9,674 nucleotides of DNA from Paracoccaceae bacterium (GCA_009920225.1 RGAJ01000047.1:1-9674); one strand, 5' to 3'. Positions 1-7,759 are shown, counted from the stretch's first letter. Numbers and translations: made by a program. The notes: a model not told the origin generated them from the sequence alone.

Positions 1-215
1 ACCTGTTGTTTTTCGGGTCATTGGGCGACAGGCCTGTTATCGGATTGCCGGGCTGTGCGCGATCCATTGCGTTAAATGGTGCAGACTGGGTGCTGGCGCG
101 TACGGTCTGCGGGATTGATATTACGCCAAATGATTTCGCGGCGATGTCCGTGGGTGGTTTGTTGAAAGAAATCCCAACCCGCCCGCATCCGCGCAAGAAA
201 AAGCGAACCGATTAA
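1..215 (+). CDS. Molybdopterin-binding protein, C-terminal fragment (5' end outside window)
   Basis: The reading frame is open from the left edge (first full codon at 3-5) and stops with TAA at 213-215, so only about the last 70 residues are present. The visible part contains V-I-G-L-P-G-C-A-R-S followed by an L-N-G-x-D-W-V-L segment and a late V-G-G-L-L-K-E-I motif, then a basic Pro/Arg/Lys-rich tail. From memory this matches the C-terminus of the MoeA/MogA-like molybdopterin-binding proteins of Rhodobacterales, where the G-L-P-G-C-A-R-S loop belongs to the cofactor-binding fold. Such proteins are linked to molybdenum cofactor handling for molybdoenzymes, but the exact step cannot be read from this piece. 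The TTG at 6-8 is not a credible start because the similarity appears to run off the window edge. It converges on rsmA with a single base between the stop codons. Family call fairly likely; specific function unassigned. Confidence 0.65.
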   Translation, partial: LLFFGSLGDRPVIGLPGCARSIALNGADWVLARTVCGIDITPNDFAAMSVGGLLKEIPTRPHPRKKKRTD

Positions 216-223
216 CCTAGGTT
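214..223. repeat. 10-bp perfect palindrome at a convergent gene junction
   Basis: AACCTAGGTT is self-complementary and spans the last two bases of the plus-strand TAA (213-215) and the whole minus-strand stop codon of rsmA (217-219). It has no loop and no following T tract on either strand, so it does not look like an intrinsic terminator. It may be chance or a consequence of two stop codons meeting. A wider inverted repeat, TTTGCGC at 222-228 and GCGCAAA at 245-251, lies just inside the rsmA 3' end, also without a U tract. Confidence 0.4.
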
Positions 224-1059
224 TGCGCGACGGCGCGGGCCAATGCGCAAAATCCTTCCAATGGAATTTGTTCTGCCCGCTCGGTGGGTTTGATGCCAGC
301 CGCGATCAACCGATCCTCGATATCAGGTGCAACACCTTTCAACGCGGCACGCAGCATCTTGCGCCTTTGATTAAAGGCGGCCGCCACAACACGTTCTAAC
401 ACGGCTGCGTCTGCCTCAAACCGAGGTTTCTCTAACGCTTTGATATGAACAACTGCGCTTGATACTTTTGGGGATGGGGTAAAGGCGCTGGGTGGCAAGT
501 GGATCGCGATTTTCGCCTCTGCCCGCCATGATGCCAGAATTGCGAGACGGCCATAGGCCTTTGATCCCGGTGCGGCGACAATGCGTTCTGCCACCTCTTT
601 TTGGAACATCAGGGTGAGGGTTTGCCAAAAGGGCGGCCACTCTTTGGGCGTTAGCCAGCGCACCAACAATTCTGTACCCACGTTATAGGGCAGGTTCGCC
701 GCTATGCGGATCGGCGGCGTCAAATGTGCCAATGGATCAATGTTGAGCGCATCACCTTCGATGATCTGCAGGCGGTCTTTGTAATGTTCGGCAATTTCGG
801 CCAAGGCAGGAATGCAGCGGCGATCCTTTTCAATCGCCAACACGCGCCGTGCCCCTTCGGCCAATAATCCGCGCGTCAGCCCACCGGGACCAGGACCAAT
901 TTCCAAAACGTCACATTCGGATAAATCGCCCGCCTGCCGCGCAATTTTGGCGGTGAGGTTGAGATCCAATAGAAAGTTTTGGCCCAAGCTTTTACGCGCA
1001 GAAAGACCGTGTGTGGCAATCACATCGCGAAGCGGGGGAAGCGTATCAATTCCTGTCAT
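217..1059 (-). CDS. rsmA: 16S rRNA (adenine1518-N6/adenine1519-N6)-dimethyltransferase RsmA
   Basis: This 280-residue protein has the full RsmA/KsgA layout. There is an early Q-N-F-L motif (residues 27-30), the SAM-binding glycine loop E-I-G-P-G-P-G-G (53-60), the acidic E-K-D at the end of the next strand (77-79), and the catalytic N-L-P-Y motif (122-125). A F-T-P-S-P-K-V stretch (193-199) and the C-terminal F-N-Q-R-R-K-M-L-R helix (229-237) follow. The family dimethylates two adjacent adenines in the helix 45 loop of 16S rRNA late in small-subunit assembly, and its loss gives kasugamycin resistance. Length is normal. The ATG (1057-1059) overlaps the pdxA stop as ATGA, with AAGG only three bases upstream (1063-1066), so translation is probably coupled to pdxA. 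It is the last gene of the lptF-rsmA operon. No frameshift or missing motif. Confidence 0.97.
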   Translation of the reverse strand: MTGIDTLPPLRDVIATHGLSARKSLGQNFLLDLNLTAKIARQAGDLSECDVLEIGPGPGGLTRGLLAEGARRVLAIEKDRRCIPALAEIAEHYKDRLQIIEGDALNIDPLAHLTPPIRIAANLPYNVGTELLVRWLTPKEWPPFWQTLTLMFQKEVAERIVAAPGSKAYGRLAILASWRAEAKIAIHLPPSAFTPSPKVSSAVVHIKALEKPRFEADAAVLERVVAAAFNQRRKMLRAALKGVAPDIEDRLIAAGIKPTERAEQIPLEGFCALARAVAQT

Positions 1060-2021
1060 GCACCTTGGCTCAGTTGCGCGGCAAGTTTTAACGCCGCAAG
1101 TGTCGATGACGGGTTTGCCGCATTTTTGCCTGCAATGTCAAATGCTGTACCATGATCGGGGGACGTGCGTACAAACGAAAGACCCAAGGTCACATTCACA
1201 CCCTGATCAAAATCAAGCGTTTTGATCGGGATCAAGGCTTGATCGTGGTACATGCAGATGGCCACGTCATAGGTTGCACGCGCGCGTGCATGAAACATCG
1301 TATCGGCGGGCAGGGGGCCGCGCAGGTCAAACCCCTTGGCGCGCAAATCCTCCAAAACGGGCGTGATGATGCGGGTTTCCTCATCGCCCATACGGCCTTC
1401 TTCGCCGGCGTGTGGGTTAAGGCCAGAAATCGCAATGCGCGGGGTGTCAATTTTAAACTGGTGGCGCAATGCGGTATGTGTAATGCGAATGGTTTGTTCC
1501 AAAAGCGTTGGTGTCAGCGCAGTTGGAACGCGCTCTAGCGGAATGTGAATTGTTGTTGGAACGACGCGCAGCTGATCCGATGCAAGCATCATAACAACAT
1601 CTTGAACCCCATCTAGCGCAGCAAGATATTCTGTATGACCGGGATATGCGAATTGGGCGCCTTTTTGCAAAACGGCTTTGGAAATCGGGCTTGTGCAGAT
1701 GGCGCTTGCCCGCCCGGATTTGACCAAATCAACACCGCGGGCGATGACGTCAATCACACCTTGCGCGTTTGCGTAATCGGGGGTGCCTGTGGTGACGGCC
1801 GCGGGAAAATCATGGCGCAATACTGGCATGGCGCGCACAGCGGTTGTGTGTGCCTGCGCGACATCGTCAATGCAGTGATATGGCAGATCCAACGGCAAAT
1901 GTCTGGGATCGCCCAGCCACACAAATGGCAAACTTTCGCGCAGTTGATCCCACGCCTTTTGCGCCACCTCTGGCCCAATGCCCGCAGGTTCACCACATGT
2001 CAGAACGACGGGTTTTGTCAT
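1056..2021 (-). CDS. pdxA: 4-hydroxythreonine-4-phosphate dehydrogenase PdxA
   Basis: PdxA oxidises 4-phospho-hydroxy-L-threonine with NAD; the product loses CO2 to give 3-amino-2-oxopropyl phosphate, which PdxJ condenses with deoxyxylulose phosphate to form pyridoxine phosphate. It is a cytoplasmic homodimer needing a divalent metal. The 321-residue protein starts with the typical G-E-P-A-G-I-G-P-E segment (10-18). The three metal-ligand histidines are in place: H159 (T-I-H-I-P), H204 (N-P-H-A-G-E-E-G) and H259 (M-Y-H-D-Q), each offset by seven from E. coli H166, H211 and H266. The C-terminal R-T-S-P-D-H-G-T-A segment (285-293) is also family-typical. The ATG (2019-2021) overlaps the surA stop as ATGA and has only a weak Shine-Dalgarno match, suggesting re-initiation after surA. 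Position between surA and rsmA matches the E. coli operon order. Complete and apparently functional. Confidence 0.97.
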   Translation of the reverse strand: MTKPVVLTCGEPAGIGPEVAQKAWDQLRESLPFVWLGDPRHLPLDLPYHCIDDVAQAHTTAVRAMPVLRHDFPAAVTTGTPDYANAQGVIDVIARGVDLVKSGRASAICTSPISKAVLQKGAQFAYPGHTEYLAALDGVQDVVMMLASDQLRVVPTTIHIPLERVPTALTPTLLEQTIRITHTALRHQFKIDTPRIAISGLNPHAGEEGRMGDEETRIITPVLEDLRAKGFDLRGPLPADTMFHARARATYDVAICMYHDQALIPIKTLDFDQGVNVTLGLSFVRTSPDHGTAFDIAGKNAANPSSTLAALKLAAQLSQGA

Positions 2022-3217
2022 TTATACACAATCCGCGCGTCATCCCGCAGATTTTCCAAATATCCCTTTGCAAAGTTATCCAGACGTTGATTGCGCAGAC
2101 CGGTGCGTATTTGTGCCATATCAATGGCCTCGGCATCGAGATTGGGTGCGCGTCCACATAGCATCGTCAAAGCGATCCAATTGCCCGTGTTTTGCACGAT
2201 GAATTCATTGTCGTCCAACGGCGTAAGAACGGATTGCAGGTCAGTGGCGATTTCTGCAGGCGCGCGGCTTTCGCGGATCAGGCTATGCGTTGGATTGCCT
2301 TTCGCCCATGCATATAAATCGTCACAATGGACCAAATTGGCGCGCAATGAGGCAAGTGTTTTTGTGTCTTCCGCGGGGAATTGATAGATTGCATAATCCA
2401 CCGCACCCGCTGTCGGACGCTGATAGGGCGTTTCACGAATATCGCGCAATTGAAAGATCGCCACCGCATTTGGAATTTGCAACGGTTCGGTCACATCACC
2501 CGGTGCCAATCCAAAAATCAAGGGTTGCAAGATCGGTGGCAAGGTATCAAGCTTTTGCCACGTGATTTTGCCACCCAAACTGGCTGTGGGCGCGTCGGAA
2601 TATTGCCGTGCAGCTTGGGAAAATTGTGCGGTGGATGTGATTTTGGACAGCTCTTGCGCGCGAGCTTGGACCTCTTCTTCGATGTCGGGATCAAGGGCCA
2701 TGATGATTTCGGACAATGACACCTCAAGGCTGGTGCCGGATGTGTTTGAATTTACGGTCCGTTCAACCTGTTCTTCGCTGATCGCGCTTTGAGGGCCGAA
2801 TTTGACCCGCACGACTTCGGCCCACATGATTGCAGAGGATAGGAAATCAACCAATGTTGACTTGTCGACACCAGCTTTGCCCAATTCTTCGATAAATTGA
2901 TCCGATGTTAGATTTGCGCGGCTTGCGTAATCGTCAAGCGCCGCTTGCAGCGCCTCGGCGGGCACACTGATCCCCAGTTTTTTCGCTTCTTGCTGTTTCA
3001 GCCGTTCCTCAATCAATTGATCGCGTGCCAATTGCGACGGAAAGCCCGGGAATTTTAAGATCTCAAGAAATAATTGCCGCTGTTGTAATTCAAAGTTCGT
3101 GATGACGCCTTCGTTCACCCGAATTGCGGCAGAAAACAATCCACCCGCTGTGGCAGGCATCGCCAATCCCCAAACACACGCCAACGCGGCAAGGGTGTTC
3201 AATGGTGTTTTTAACAT
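2018..3217 (-). CDS. surA: Periplasmic chaperone / peptidyl-prolyl isomerase SurA
   Basis: SurA binds unfolded outer-membrane proteins in the periplasm and delivers them to the BAM complex; LptD is a classic client, and its gene lies immediately upstream. From the ATG at 3215-3217 the protein has 399 residues. It begins with a signal peptide (hydrophobic core about 8-22, cleavage probably after A-T-A near residue 24). A SurA N-terminal chaperone domain follows (about 27-160), then one recognisable parvulin-type domain (about 166-260, including the S-L-G-G-K-I stretch and the F-G-L-A-P-G-D-V-T-E-P motif). The C-terminal 140 residues carry no clear second parvulin copy, whereas E. coli SurA has two. 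They contain two lone cysteines, C298 and C354. A GTG directly upstream (3218-3220) would add one methionine; the ATG is preferred because AGGA at 3226-3229 is 8 bases from it. The pdxA start overlaps its stop. Confidence 0.92.
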   Translation of the reverse strand: MLKTPLNTLAALACVWGLAMPATAGGLFSAAIRVNEGVITNFELQQRQLFLEILKFPGFPSQLARDQLIEERLKQQEAKKLGISVPAEALQAALDDYASRANLTSDQFIEELGKAGVDKSTLVDFLSSAIMWAEVVRVKFGPQSAISEEQVERTVNSNTSGTSLEVSLSEIIMALDPDIEEEVQARAQELSKITSTAQFSQAARQYSDAPTASLGGKITWQKLDTLPPILQPLIFGLAPGDVTEPLQIPNAVAIFQLRDIRETPYQRPTAGAVDYAIYQFPAEDTKTLASLRANLVHCDDLYAWAKGNPTHSLIRESRAPAEIATDLQSVLTPLDDNEFIVQNTGNWIALTMLCGRAPNLDAEAIDMAQIRTGLRNQRLDNFAKGYLENLRDDARIVYK

Positions 3218-3220
3218 CAC

Positions 3221-5329
3221 TTAATTCCTACAAGATGTGTTTCTGGGACGGCTTGCCCCACCTGTGCTAAACCCTTTAAGGGCGACTGTCAGCTGAAAAG
3301 TTGTTTGTGGCGGAGATGTGCCGCTTTCTGTAAACCGACGTGTCGCAGAAACGTCAATATTGAAACATTGGGCATCATATTCGAGGCCAAGACCCGCTGT
3401 GGCGACTTTATTCGCGATCAAATCGTATCGGAAGCTATTTTGAACCTTCCAGTCTTGGTGCAGCTTGAGTTTTGAGTCAAAAGTATATTCTTGGATATCT
3501 TCATTTCGGCTTTCGTCGCTATCTGCGTTCAGATGCGAATATCCAAGATTGAATTCGAAGCGGTTTTTGGAATAGGCGGTCAATATCTCGGCTTTGGTGG
3601 TTTTTCCGTCGACCCCAAATAAACCGCGTCCCATCATAGAAAACCCAAATGGCGTTTTGGCAGAGACGGCCAACAAAAGATCGGAATGTTCCTCACGCAA
3701 GCCTGAACTGACCGAAAAATCGGTATTTTCTGCATCGCGAAATACGCGCCCTGCCGAGACGCCCAACGAATATCCCTTGGTATGTCGCATTTCCCAACGA
3801 AGACCAACCGCCCCGCGAGCACCATTTTCATAGCGATCTGGCGCAGGGAAGCGGGACAAGGAAAATAGGTTTCCTTGATCCAATTCAACGCGAAGGCTTT
3901 CTTCATTCGGAATGTCTTTGTCGTCGCGAACACTATAGCCTAGTTGCAGGATCGGTTCGATGATATGTTGTGTATTGGCTGTTTTTGTCATCCACGGCCA
4001 ACGTAAATGGATCATCGCATCCGCCGTCGCGGCGGATGTGACTTCGTCATAGTTGCTGTCTTGACCGGTGAAAAAGATGTCATAGCGCAACTGTGTATCA
4101 TATCCCCACCTCAGGCCCATGGGCCCGGTGCGTTGATCGGACCATAAAAGAGCACTGTTTAATCGACCAGTATCGCGTCCGGCGACGTCGTCGTTTGATT
4201 TGCGATAACTGCCTTGTGCTTCACCAATCGCACGAACTGTCCCACCCAAGAGTTTTTTGTTGAACTTATGTTCGATGCGATTATAGGATAAAACTGTCGG
4301 GGTGACCGAATTTGAGTCATAAAGAGAATGATAATTGTATAGGATCGCTTCTCGATGAGTTTTGTCTTCGGTTTTATCTATGCTTATGTTTGATGTGACA
4401 ATACTCGTCGGAGCATCAAAGTAATCCCCGTGATAGCTACTATCCGACACCCGTTCAGCCCAAAAGCTCAGCTTGTATTTTTCAGGTAATGCGAACGTAC
4501 CTGTGAGCACTCCATGGCTGCGCAGACCATAGTCTCCTAATTTGTCCTGCGAAACAGCGCCCTCAAACGTGATGTTGCCTGCTTTGAATGCTTGGCGATA
4601 TCGCACTCGCAATGTGCTAGTATTTGGCGAAATATACGGAGTCAGAGTGATGTCGCGGCTTTCCCCAATCGGTATGAAATAAGGAATCAGAATGCCTGTG
4701 CCCAATTGGCTTGTTATGCGATAGCTCGGTACCAAAAATCCGCGGTATCGTTTGACCGACGGATCAGGCATGCGCAAGTAAGGCGTGTAGAAAACAGGAA
4801 AGTCCAATATCCGAAATTGGGCGTGTTTGAAATAAATTTGCTTTTCATCTTTATCGTGGCGCACTTGTTTTGCACGGATATGCCAGATCGGAATTGTGCC
4901 TTTGCATGGAATGCAAGATGTTGCCACCACGTCGCTAAACGTCGACATACGCCCATCCTCACGTTCGACTGAGGTTGCTTCAAGCTCCATTTGTTGATTG
5001 ATCAGAAACTTGGCACTTTTAACCAATCCGTTTTGAAGGTCGCGCGTCATATTTGCGCTTACCCCTTCCATTTCGTTGCCATCTTTGTCGATGTAAAAAA
5101 GAGGGCCTTCAATATCGATGCGATCGTTGGTTGAATCATAAACGACTTTGGGCGCGGTCAGGCTTTCACCGCGAAAATAAATTTCTACATCGCCCGTTGC
5201 GATAAGATTACCGTCGCCATCAACCGTCACCTCATCCGCGACAAGCGTGGCTTGGTCGTCTTCACCCGCTGCGATGTTGCCCCACAAGCTGAGGCACAGA
5301 GTTGCAAGGATGGGGATTAAAATCTTCAT
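3221..5329 (-). CDS. lptD: LPS-assembly outer-membrane protein LptD
   Basis: LptD is the outer-membrane barrel that takes lipopolysaccharide from the periplasmic Lpt bridge and inserts it into the outer leaflet. The 702-residue protein has a signal peptide (about 1-21, ending A-A-G). An OstA/LptA-like beta-taco domain follows (about 26-125, with L-V-A-D-E-V-T-V-D and the A-T-G-D-V-E-I-Y segment). A conserved bridge around residues 138-205 includes C-I-P-C and F-P-V-F-Y-T-P-Y-L-R-M-P-D-P, and then comes a long strand-rich barrel to about 690. The mature protein has four cysteines: C139, C142, C655 and C700. C139 appears to match E. coli C173 and C655 the C724/C725 pair; no cysteine precedes the taco domain. 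It is shorter than E. coli LptD (784). It has its own strong AAGGA site (5336-5340, 6-base spacer) inside the end of lptG and overlaps lptG as ATGA. The barrel region looks more AT-rich than its neighbours by eye. Confidence 0.95.
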   Translation of the reverse strand: MKILIPILATLCLSLWGNIAAGEDDQATLVADEVTVDGDGNLIATGDVEIYFRGESLTAPKVVYDSTNDRIDIEGPLFYIDKDGNEMEGVSANMTRDLQNGLVKSAKFLINQQMELEATSVEREDGRMSTFSDVVATSCIPCKGTIPIWHIRAKQVRHDKDEKQIYFKHAQFRILDFPVFYTPYLRMPDPSVKRYRGFLVPSYRITSQLGTGILIPYFIPIGESRDITLTPYISPNTSTLRVRYRQAFKAGNITFEGAVSQDKLGDYGLRSHGVLTGTFALPEKYKLSFWAERVSDSSYHGDYFDAPTSIVTSNISIDKTEDKTHREAILYNYHSLYDSNSVTPTVLSYNRIEHKFNKKLLGGTVRAIGEAQGSYRKSNDDVAGRDTGRLNSALLWSDQRTGPMGLRWGYDTQLRYDIFFTGQDSNYDEVTSAATADAMIHLRWPWMTKTANTQHIIEPILQLGYSVRDDKDIPNEESLRVELDQGNLFSLSRFPAPDRYENGARGAVGLRWEMRHTKGYSLGVSAGRVFRDAENTDFSVSSGLREEHSDLLLAVSAKTPFGFSMMGRGLFGVDGKTTKAEILTAYSKNRFEFNLGYSHLNADSDESRNEDIQEYTFDSKLKLHQDWKVQNSFRYDLIANKVATAGLGLEYDAQCFNIDVSATRRFTESGTSPPQTTFQLTVALKGFSTGGASRPRNTSCRN
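3226..3229 (-). promoter_or_regulatory. Ribosome binding site of surA (decides between two tandem starts)
   Basis: Read on the minus strand, AGGA lies inside the last codons of lptD and is followed by the lptD TAA, then GTG, then ATG. Spacing is 5 bases to the GTG (3220-3218) and 8 bases to the ATG (3217-3215). Both are usable; the ATG is the more common choice at this spacing. The resulting proteins differ by a single N-terminal residue that is removed with the signal peptide. Confidence 0.5.
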
Positions 5330-6420
5330 CCATCTTCCTTATGTAAAATAATTCCAAGCGCGATCATAAAGGTTGCGATCGGCGGGGTCCATGCCGCTAA
5401 TGCTACGGGCAGCTGACCATTTTCACCCAAGATTTGTGCAAAATTTCGCATATAAAATAGACCAAATCCCATAAAGACGGCTGTCAGAACAGACAGGCCT
5501 GTTCCGCCAAATCGGCTTGGGCGCATGGAAAATCCCGCTCCAATTAACAACATCGAGACCAAAAATAACGGGCGCGCCAGTTCCATTTGAAACCATACCG
5601 CGTGACGGCGCGCCGAAAAACCCGACGCTTGTAGGTCGGCGATATAGGGGGACAATTTCCAAATTGAAATGGATTGCGGGCTGCCAAAGCTGTCGCGAAT
5701 CTGGTCCAATGTTAAGTTTGAGGGCACTGTGAAACGTTTTTGTGTGGTTGCTTCGAATTCTGGATTTATCCCATCGCCAATGGGCCAAATTTTTGCATTT
5801 CGCAAGATCCATTCGTAATATCCTAACTGCGCCCGTTCGGCTTCGATCCGGCGGGTGGGGTTGCCATCGTTTGACAGCGAAATAAGTGTCACACCAGACA
5901 ACACCGTACCGTCAGAATTTGACCGTGATGCACGTATCACGATTTGGCCGAGGTCATCGCCTTGGCGCAGCCATAAACCTTCGGCTCCTACGGAAAACGC
6001 AGATTTTCGGCCCGTTTCTATTTCATCCAATGTGTTGGAATATTGTTTGTTCATGGCCGCAACAAGCGGATTGAAAATCGCCACTGTGATGGCCCCAATG
6101 ATCAAGCCGACCAATACAGGAGCCATCAGAAATTGCAGCGGTGATCTGCCCGCACTGCGTGTCACGACCAATTCGCTTGATCGGGACAACGCCAAAAACA
6201 ACCAGATTCCGGACAGGATCATGATAAGCGGCATGCTTTGATAAACGGTGCTCGGAACATTGGAAAGCGTCAGTAACGAGACCTGGGATACCGCAACGTC
6301 ATTGCCATATTTACGCAGGTGTTCGATGAAATCGATCATGCCCGCAAATATGACAAAAATCATAAATACCGAGGTGTAATAAAACACATATTTCTGGGCA
6401 AAATACCGATGCAGGATCAT
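5326..6420 (-). CDS. lptG: LPS export ABC transporter permease LptG
   Basis: LptG pairs with LptF and an LptB dimer (not in this window) to pull lipopolysaccharide out of the inner membrane and push it onto LptC/LptA. The 364 residues show the YjgP/YjgQ plan. Three N-terminal membrane segments lie at about 12-34, 60-80 and 98-119, followed by a periplasmic beta-jellyroll domain (about 125-270) and three C-terminal segments (about 283-299, 306-325 and 338-358). Between the second and third segments is the S-S-E-L-V-V-T-R-S-A-G stretch (81-91), equivalent to the coupling helix that contacts LptB. The second permease in the pair is taken as LptG because it follows lptF, as in other bacteria. Its ATG overlaps the lptF stop and its TGA overlaps the lptD start, both as ATGA. 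Only a weak upstream GGTG is visible, so translation probably relies on coupling to lptF. Confidence 0.93.
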   Translation of the reverse strand: MILHRYFAQKYVFYYTSVFMIFVIFAGMIDFIEHLRKYGNDVAVSQVSLLTLSNVPSTVYQSMPLIMILSGIWLFLALSRSSELVVTRSAGRSPLQFLMAPVLVGLIIGAITVAIFNPLVAAMNKQYSNTLDEIETGRKSAFSVGAEGLWLRQGDDLGQIVIRASRSNSDGTVLSGVTLISLSNDGNPTRRIEAERAQLGYYEWILRNAKIWPIGDGINPEFEATTQKRFTVPSNLTLDQIRDSFGSPQSISIWKLSPYIADLQASGFSARRHAVWFQMELARPLFLVSMLLIGAGFSMRPSRFGGTGLSVLTAVFMGFGLFYMRNFAQILGENGQLPVALAAWTPPIATFMIALGIILHKEDG

Positions 6421-7547
6421 GCGGGTTCACCGCCGATATCTGGTGGGGCAACTTTGCGAGGTCGCTGTGAATAGAAAAGCATAAAGATGGATGCCAAGAT
6501 GCCAAAGGCGCTCGGGGCATAGATCAAAGGCCACAGCTCATAGACCGTGCGTGTTGGACCTGTGAGGCCGCTTTCGATCATTTTCATGACGACCAGCAGG
6601 AATATGGCAAATAGGACAAACCGTCCGACGCCAAAGCGGCTAAACCCTGCAACATAGATAGACGCAAACCCCACCAAAGCGGCGGCGAAAGCCAAAGTCG
6701 GGTTGAACAGCCGCTTGTGAAGTTCTTCGTTTACAAACGCTGCATCGCGTTTTGAAATTTTTTGCGCAGCTTCGGGATCAAATAAAATTGTCGTTGTTTC
6801 AACCTGGGAAATCGCCAAATGGTCCAACGTCGTATCAAATGCGTCCGCCCCAAAGTTATAGGTCATATCATCGAATTTTGTGACCGAAAGCGTATTGGTA
6901 GCGTGCTCATAGTTCTGAATATAGCCATCTTTCATCACCAAAACGGTATCTTCGCGCTCTTTCAACACATAAGCGGTCTGCGCGGTATAGGTGACGCTGG
7001 TTTGTTTTTCACGCCGATCCGCAACATAAGTGTCCAGTAATTCACCTGTCGGCAGAATTTCGCGAATATAGAGTGTCACACCCTGAGCAGGATGTTGAAA
7101 CACGCCGTCTTTCAACAGTTTTGTTGCCAAATCAGACGACAGCTCTTTTTCGCGATAGGCTTGTTTTTGGCTGGCTGCTGGGGCCAGATATAATGTGAAG
7201 ACGGACAGAAGCAGCGCGGTGATGATCCCGAAAATGGCAAAGGGGCGCGCCAAGCGCCACGGACTTGCACCGGTTGCTTGCATCACGGTCAATTCGCTTT
7301 CATTGCTCAATCGGTTCGTGATGTAGAGTGTGGCGGCAAAGCTTGATAATGGCAAAATGGTTGCAACAGCGCCGGGCAGTGCGCGGGATGAAAATTCCAG
7401 AAACACCCACGCCGATTGGCCGTCTCCGATAAGCTCGTCAAATAGAATGACGGTACGGTTGATCCAGATCAAGAGCACGAAAATCAGCGTGAAAAAGCCA
7501 AAGACAGACATACACTGTGCCAAAATGTATCTGTCAAATTTCGACAT
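6417..7547 (-). CDS. lptF: LPS export ABC transporter permease LptF
   Basis: LptF is the partner of LptG in the inner-membrane LptB2FG lipopolysaccharide extractor. From the ATG at 7545-7547 it has 376 residues. Three membrane helices lie at about 12-31, 56-78 and 101-122, a periplasmic jellyroll at about 125-265, and three more helices at about 283-300, 307-326 and 338-359. The coupling-helix motif N-E-S-E-L-T-V-M-Q-A-T-G-A-S-P (82-96) faces LptB. The reading frame stays open 14 codons further upstream to a TTG (7587-7589). The ATG is chosen because the family normally starts with M-S-x-F-D-R-Y just before the first helix, whereas the extra residues are polar and unlike the family. The Shine-Dalgarno match before the ATG is poor (GGA about 10 bases away). 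This is the first gene of the six-gene operon and lies divergent from pepA. Confidence 0.92.
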   Translation of the reverse strand: MSKFDRYILAQCMSVFGFFTLIFVLLIWINRTVILFDELIGDGQSAWVFLEFSSRALPGAVATILPLSSFAATLYITNRLSNESELTVMQATGASPWRLARPFAIFGIITALLLSVFTLYLAPAASQKQAYREKELSSDLATKLLKDGVFQHPAQGVTLYIREILPTGELLDTYVADRREKQTSVTYTAQTAYVLKEREDTVLVMKDGYIQNYEHATNTLSVTKFDDMTYNFGADAFDTTLDHLAISQVETTTILFDPEAAQKISKRDAAFVNEELHKRLFNPTLAFAAALVGFASIYVAGFSRFGVGRFVLFAIFLLVVMKMIESGLTGPTRTVYELWPLIYAPSAFGILASIFMLFYSQRPRKVAPPDIGGEPA

Positions 7548-7602
7548 CTGTGTTTTATCCGTGTTTACCCTGCCATCTCTCGATTGCAAAATTCAGGTCA
7601 AG

Positions 7603-7633
7603 AGTCTAGCCCTCGGTCGCGGATGGGCGTAAA
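7603..7633 (-). promoter_or_regulatory. Candidate promoter of the lptF operon (weak)
   Basis: On the minus strand a TAGACT hexamer (7608-7603) matches four of six bases of the TATAAT -10 consensus, including the first, second and last. TTTACG (7633-7628) is a four-of-six -35 match, but at a 19-base spacing, which is longer than ideal. It would give a leader of roughly 50 bases before the lptF ATG. A nearby TTGACC (7601-7596) is a good -35 but has no acceptable -10 at 16-18 bases. This is a suggestion only. Confidence 0.2.
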
Positions 7634-7759
7634 TTCACCACCTTTCACGTGATTTATCTTTACCGAAGAAGGTTTTGATGCAGGCAAAGAGACAATTTTT
7701 TCAAAATCGTATGGTCAAATTCCAACGAAGCATTTAGGTCTTAGGGAAAGAAAATTCTT

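Noticed and set aside
222..251. Inverted repeat TTTGCGC / GCGCAAA with a 16-base loop as a terminator for the upstream plus-strand gene
   Set aside because: The stem is short, the loop is long, and no T tract follows on either strand; it lies inside the rsmA coding region.
812..2202. Plus-strand open frames opposite rsmA, pdxA and the end of surA (for example 812-1225, 1635-2090, 1844-2161)
   Set aside because: They are shadows of complete, motif-verified minus-strand genes, and their translations are Cys/His/Arg-rich without recognisable domains or ribosome binding sites.
4300..4420. AT-rich patch within lptD as a possible insertion or transferred segment
   Set aside because: The reading frame is continuous and the translation keeps alternating beta-strand character as expected of the barrel; variable composition in loops of a surface protein is enough to explain it.
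7573..7601. TTGACC (7601-7596, minus strand) as the -35 of an lptF promoter
   Set aside because: At 16-18 bases spacing the only hexamers are like AGATGG, which do not resemble a -10 element; it would also leave a very short leader before the lptF ATG.
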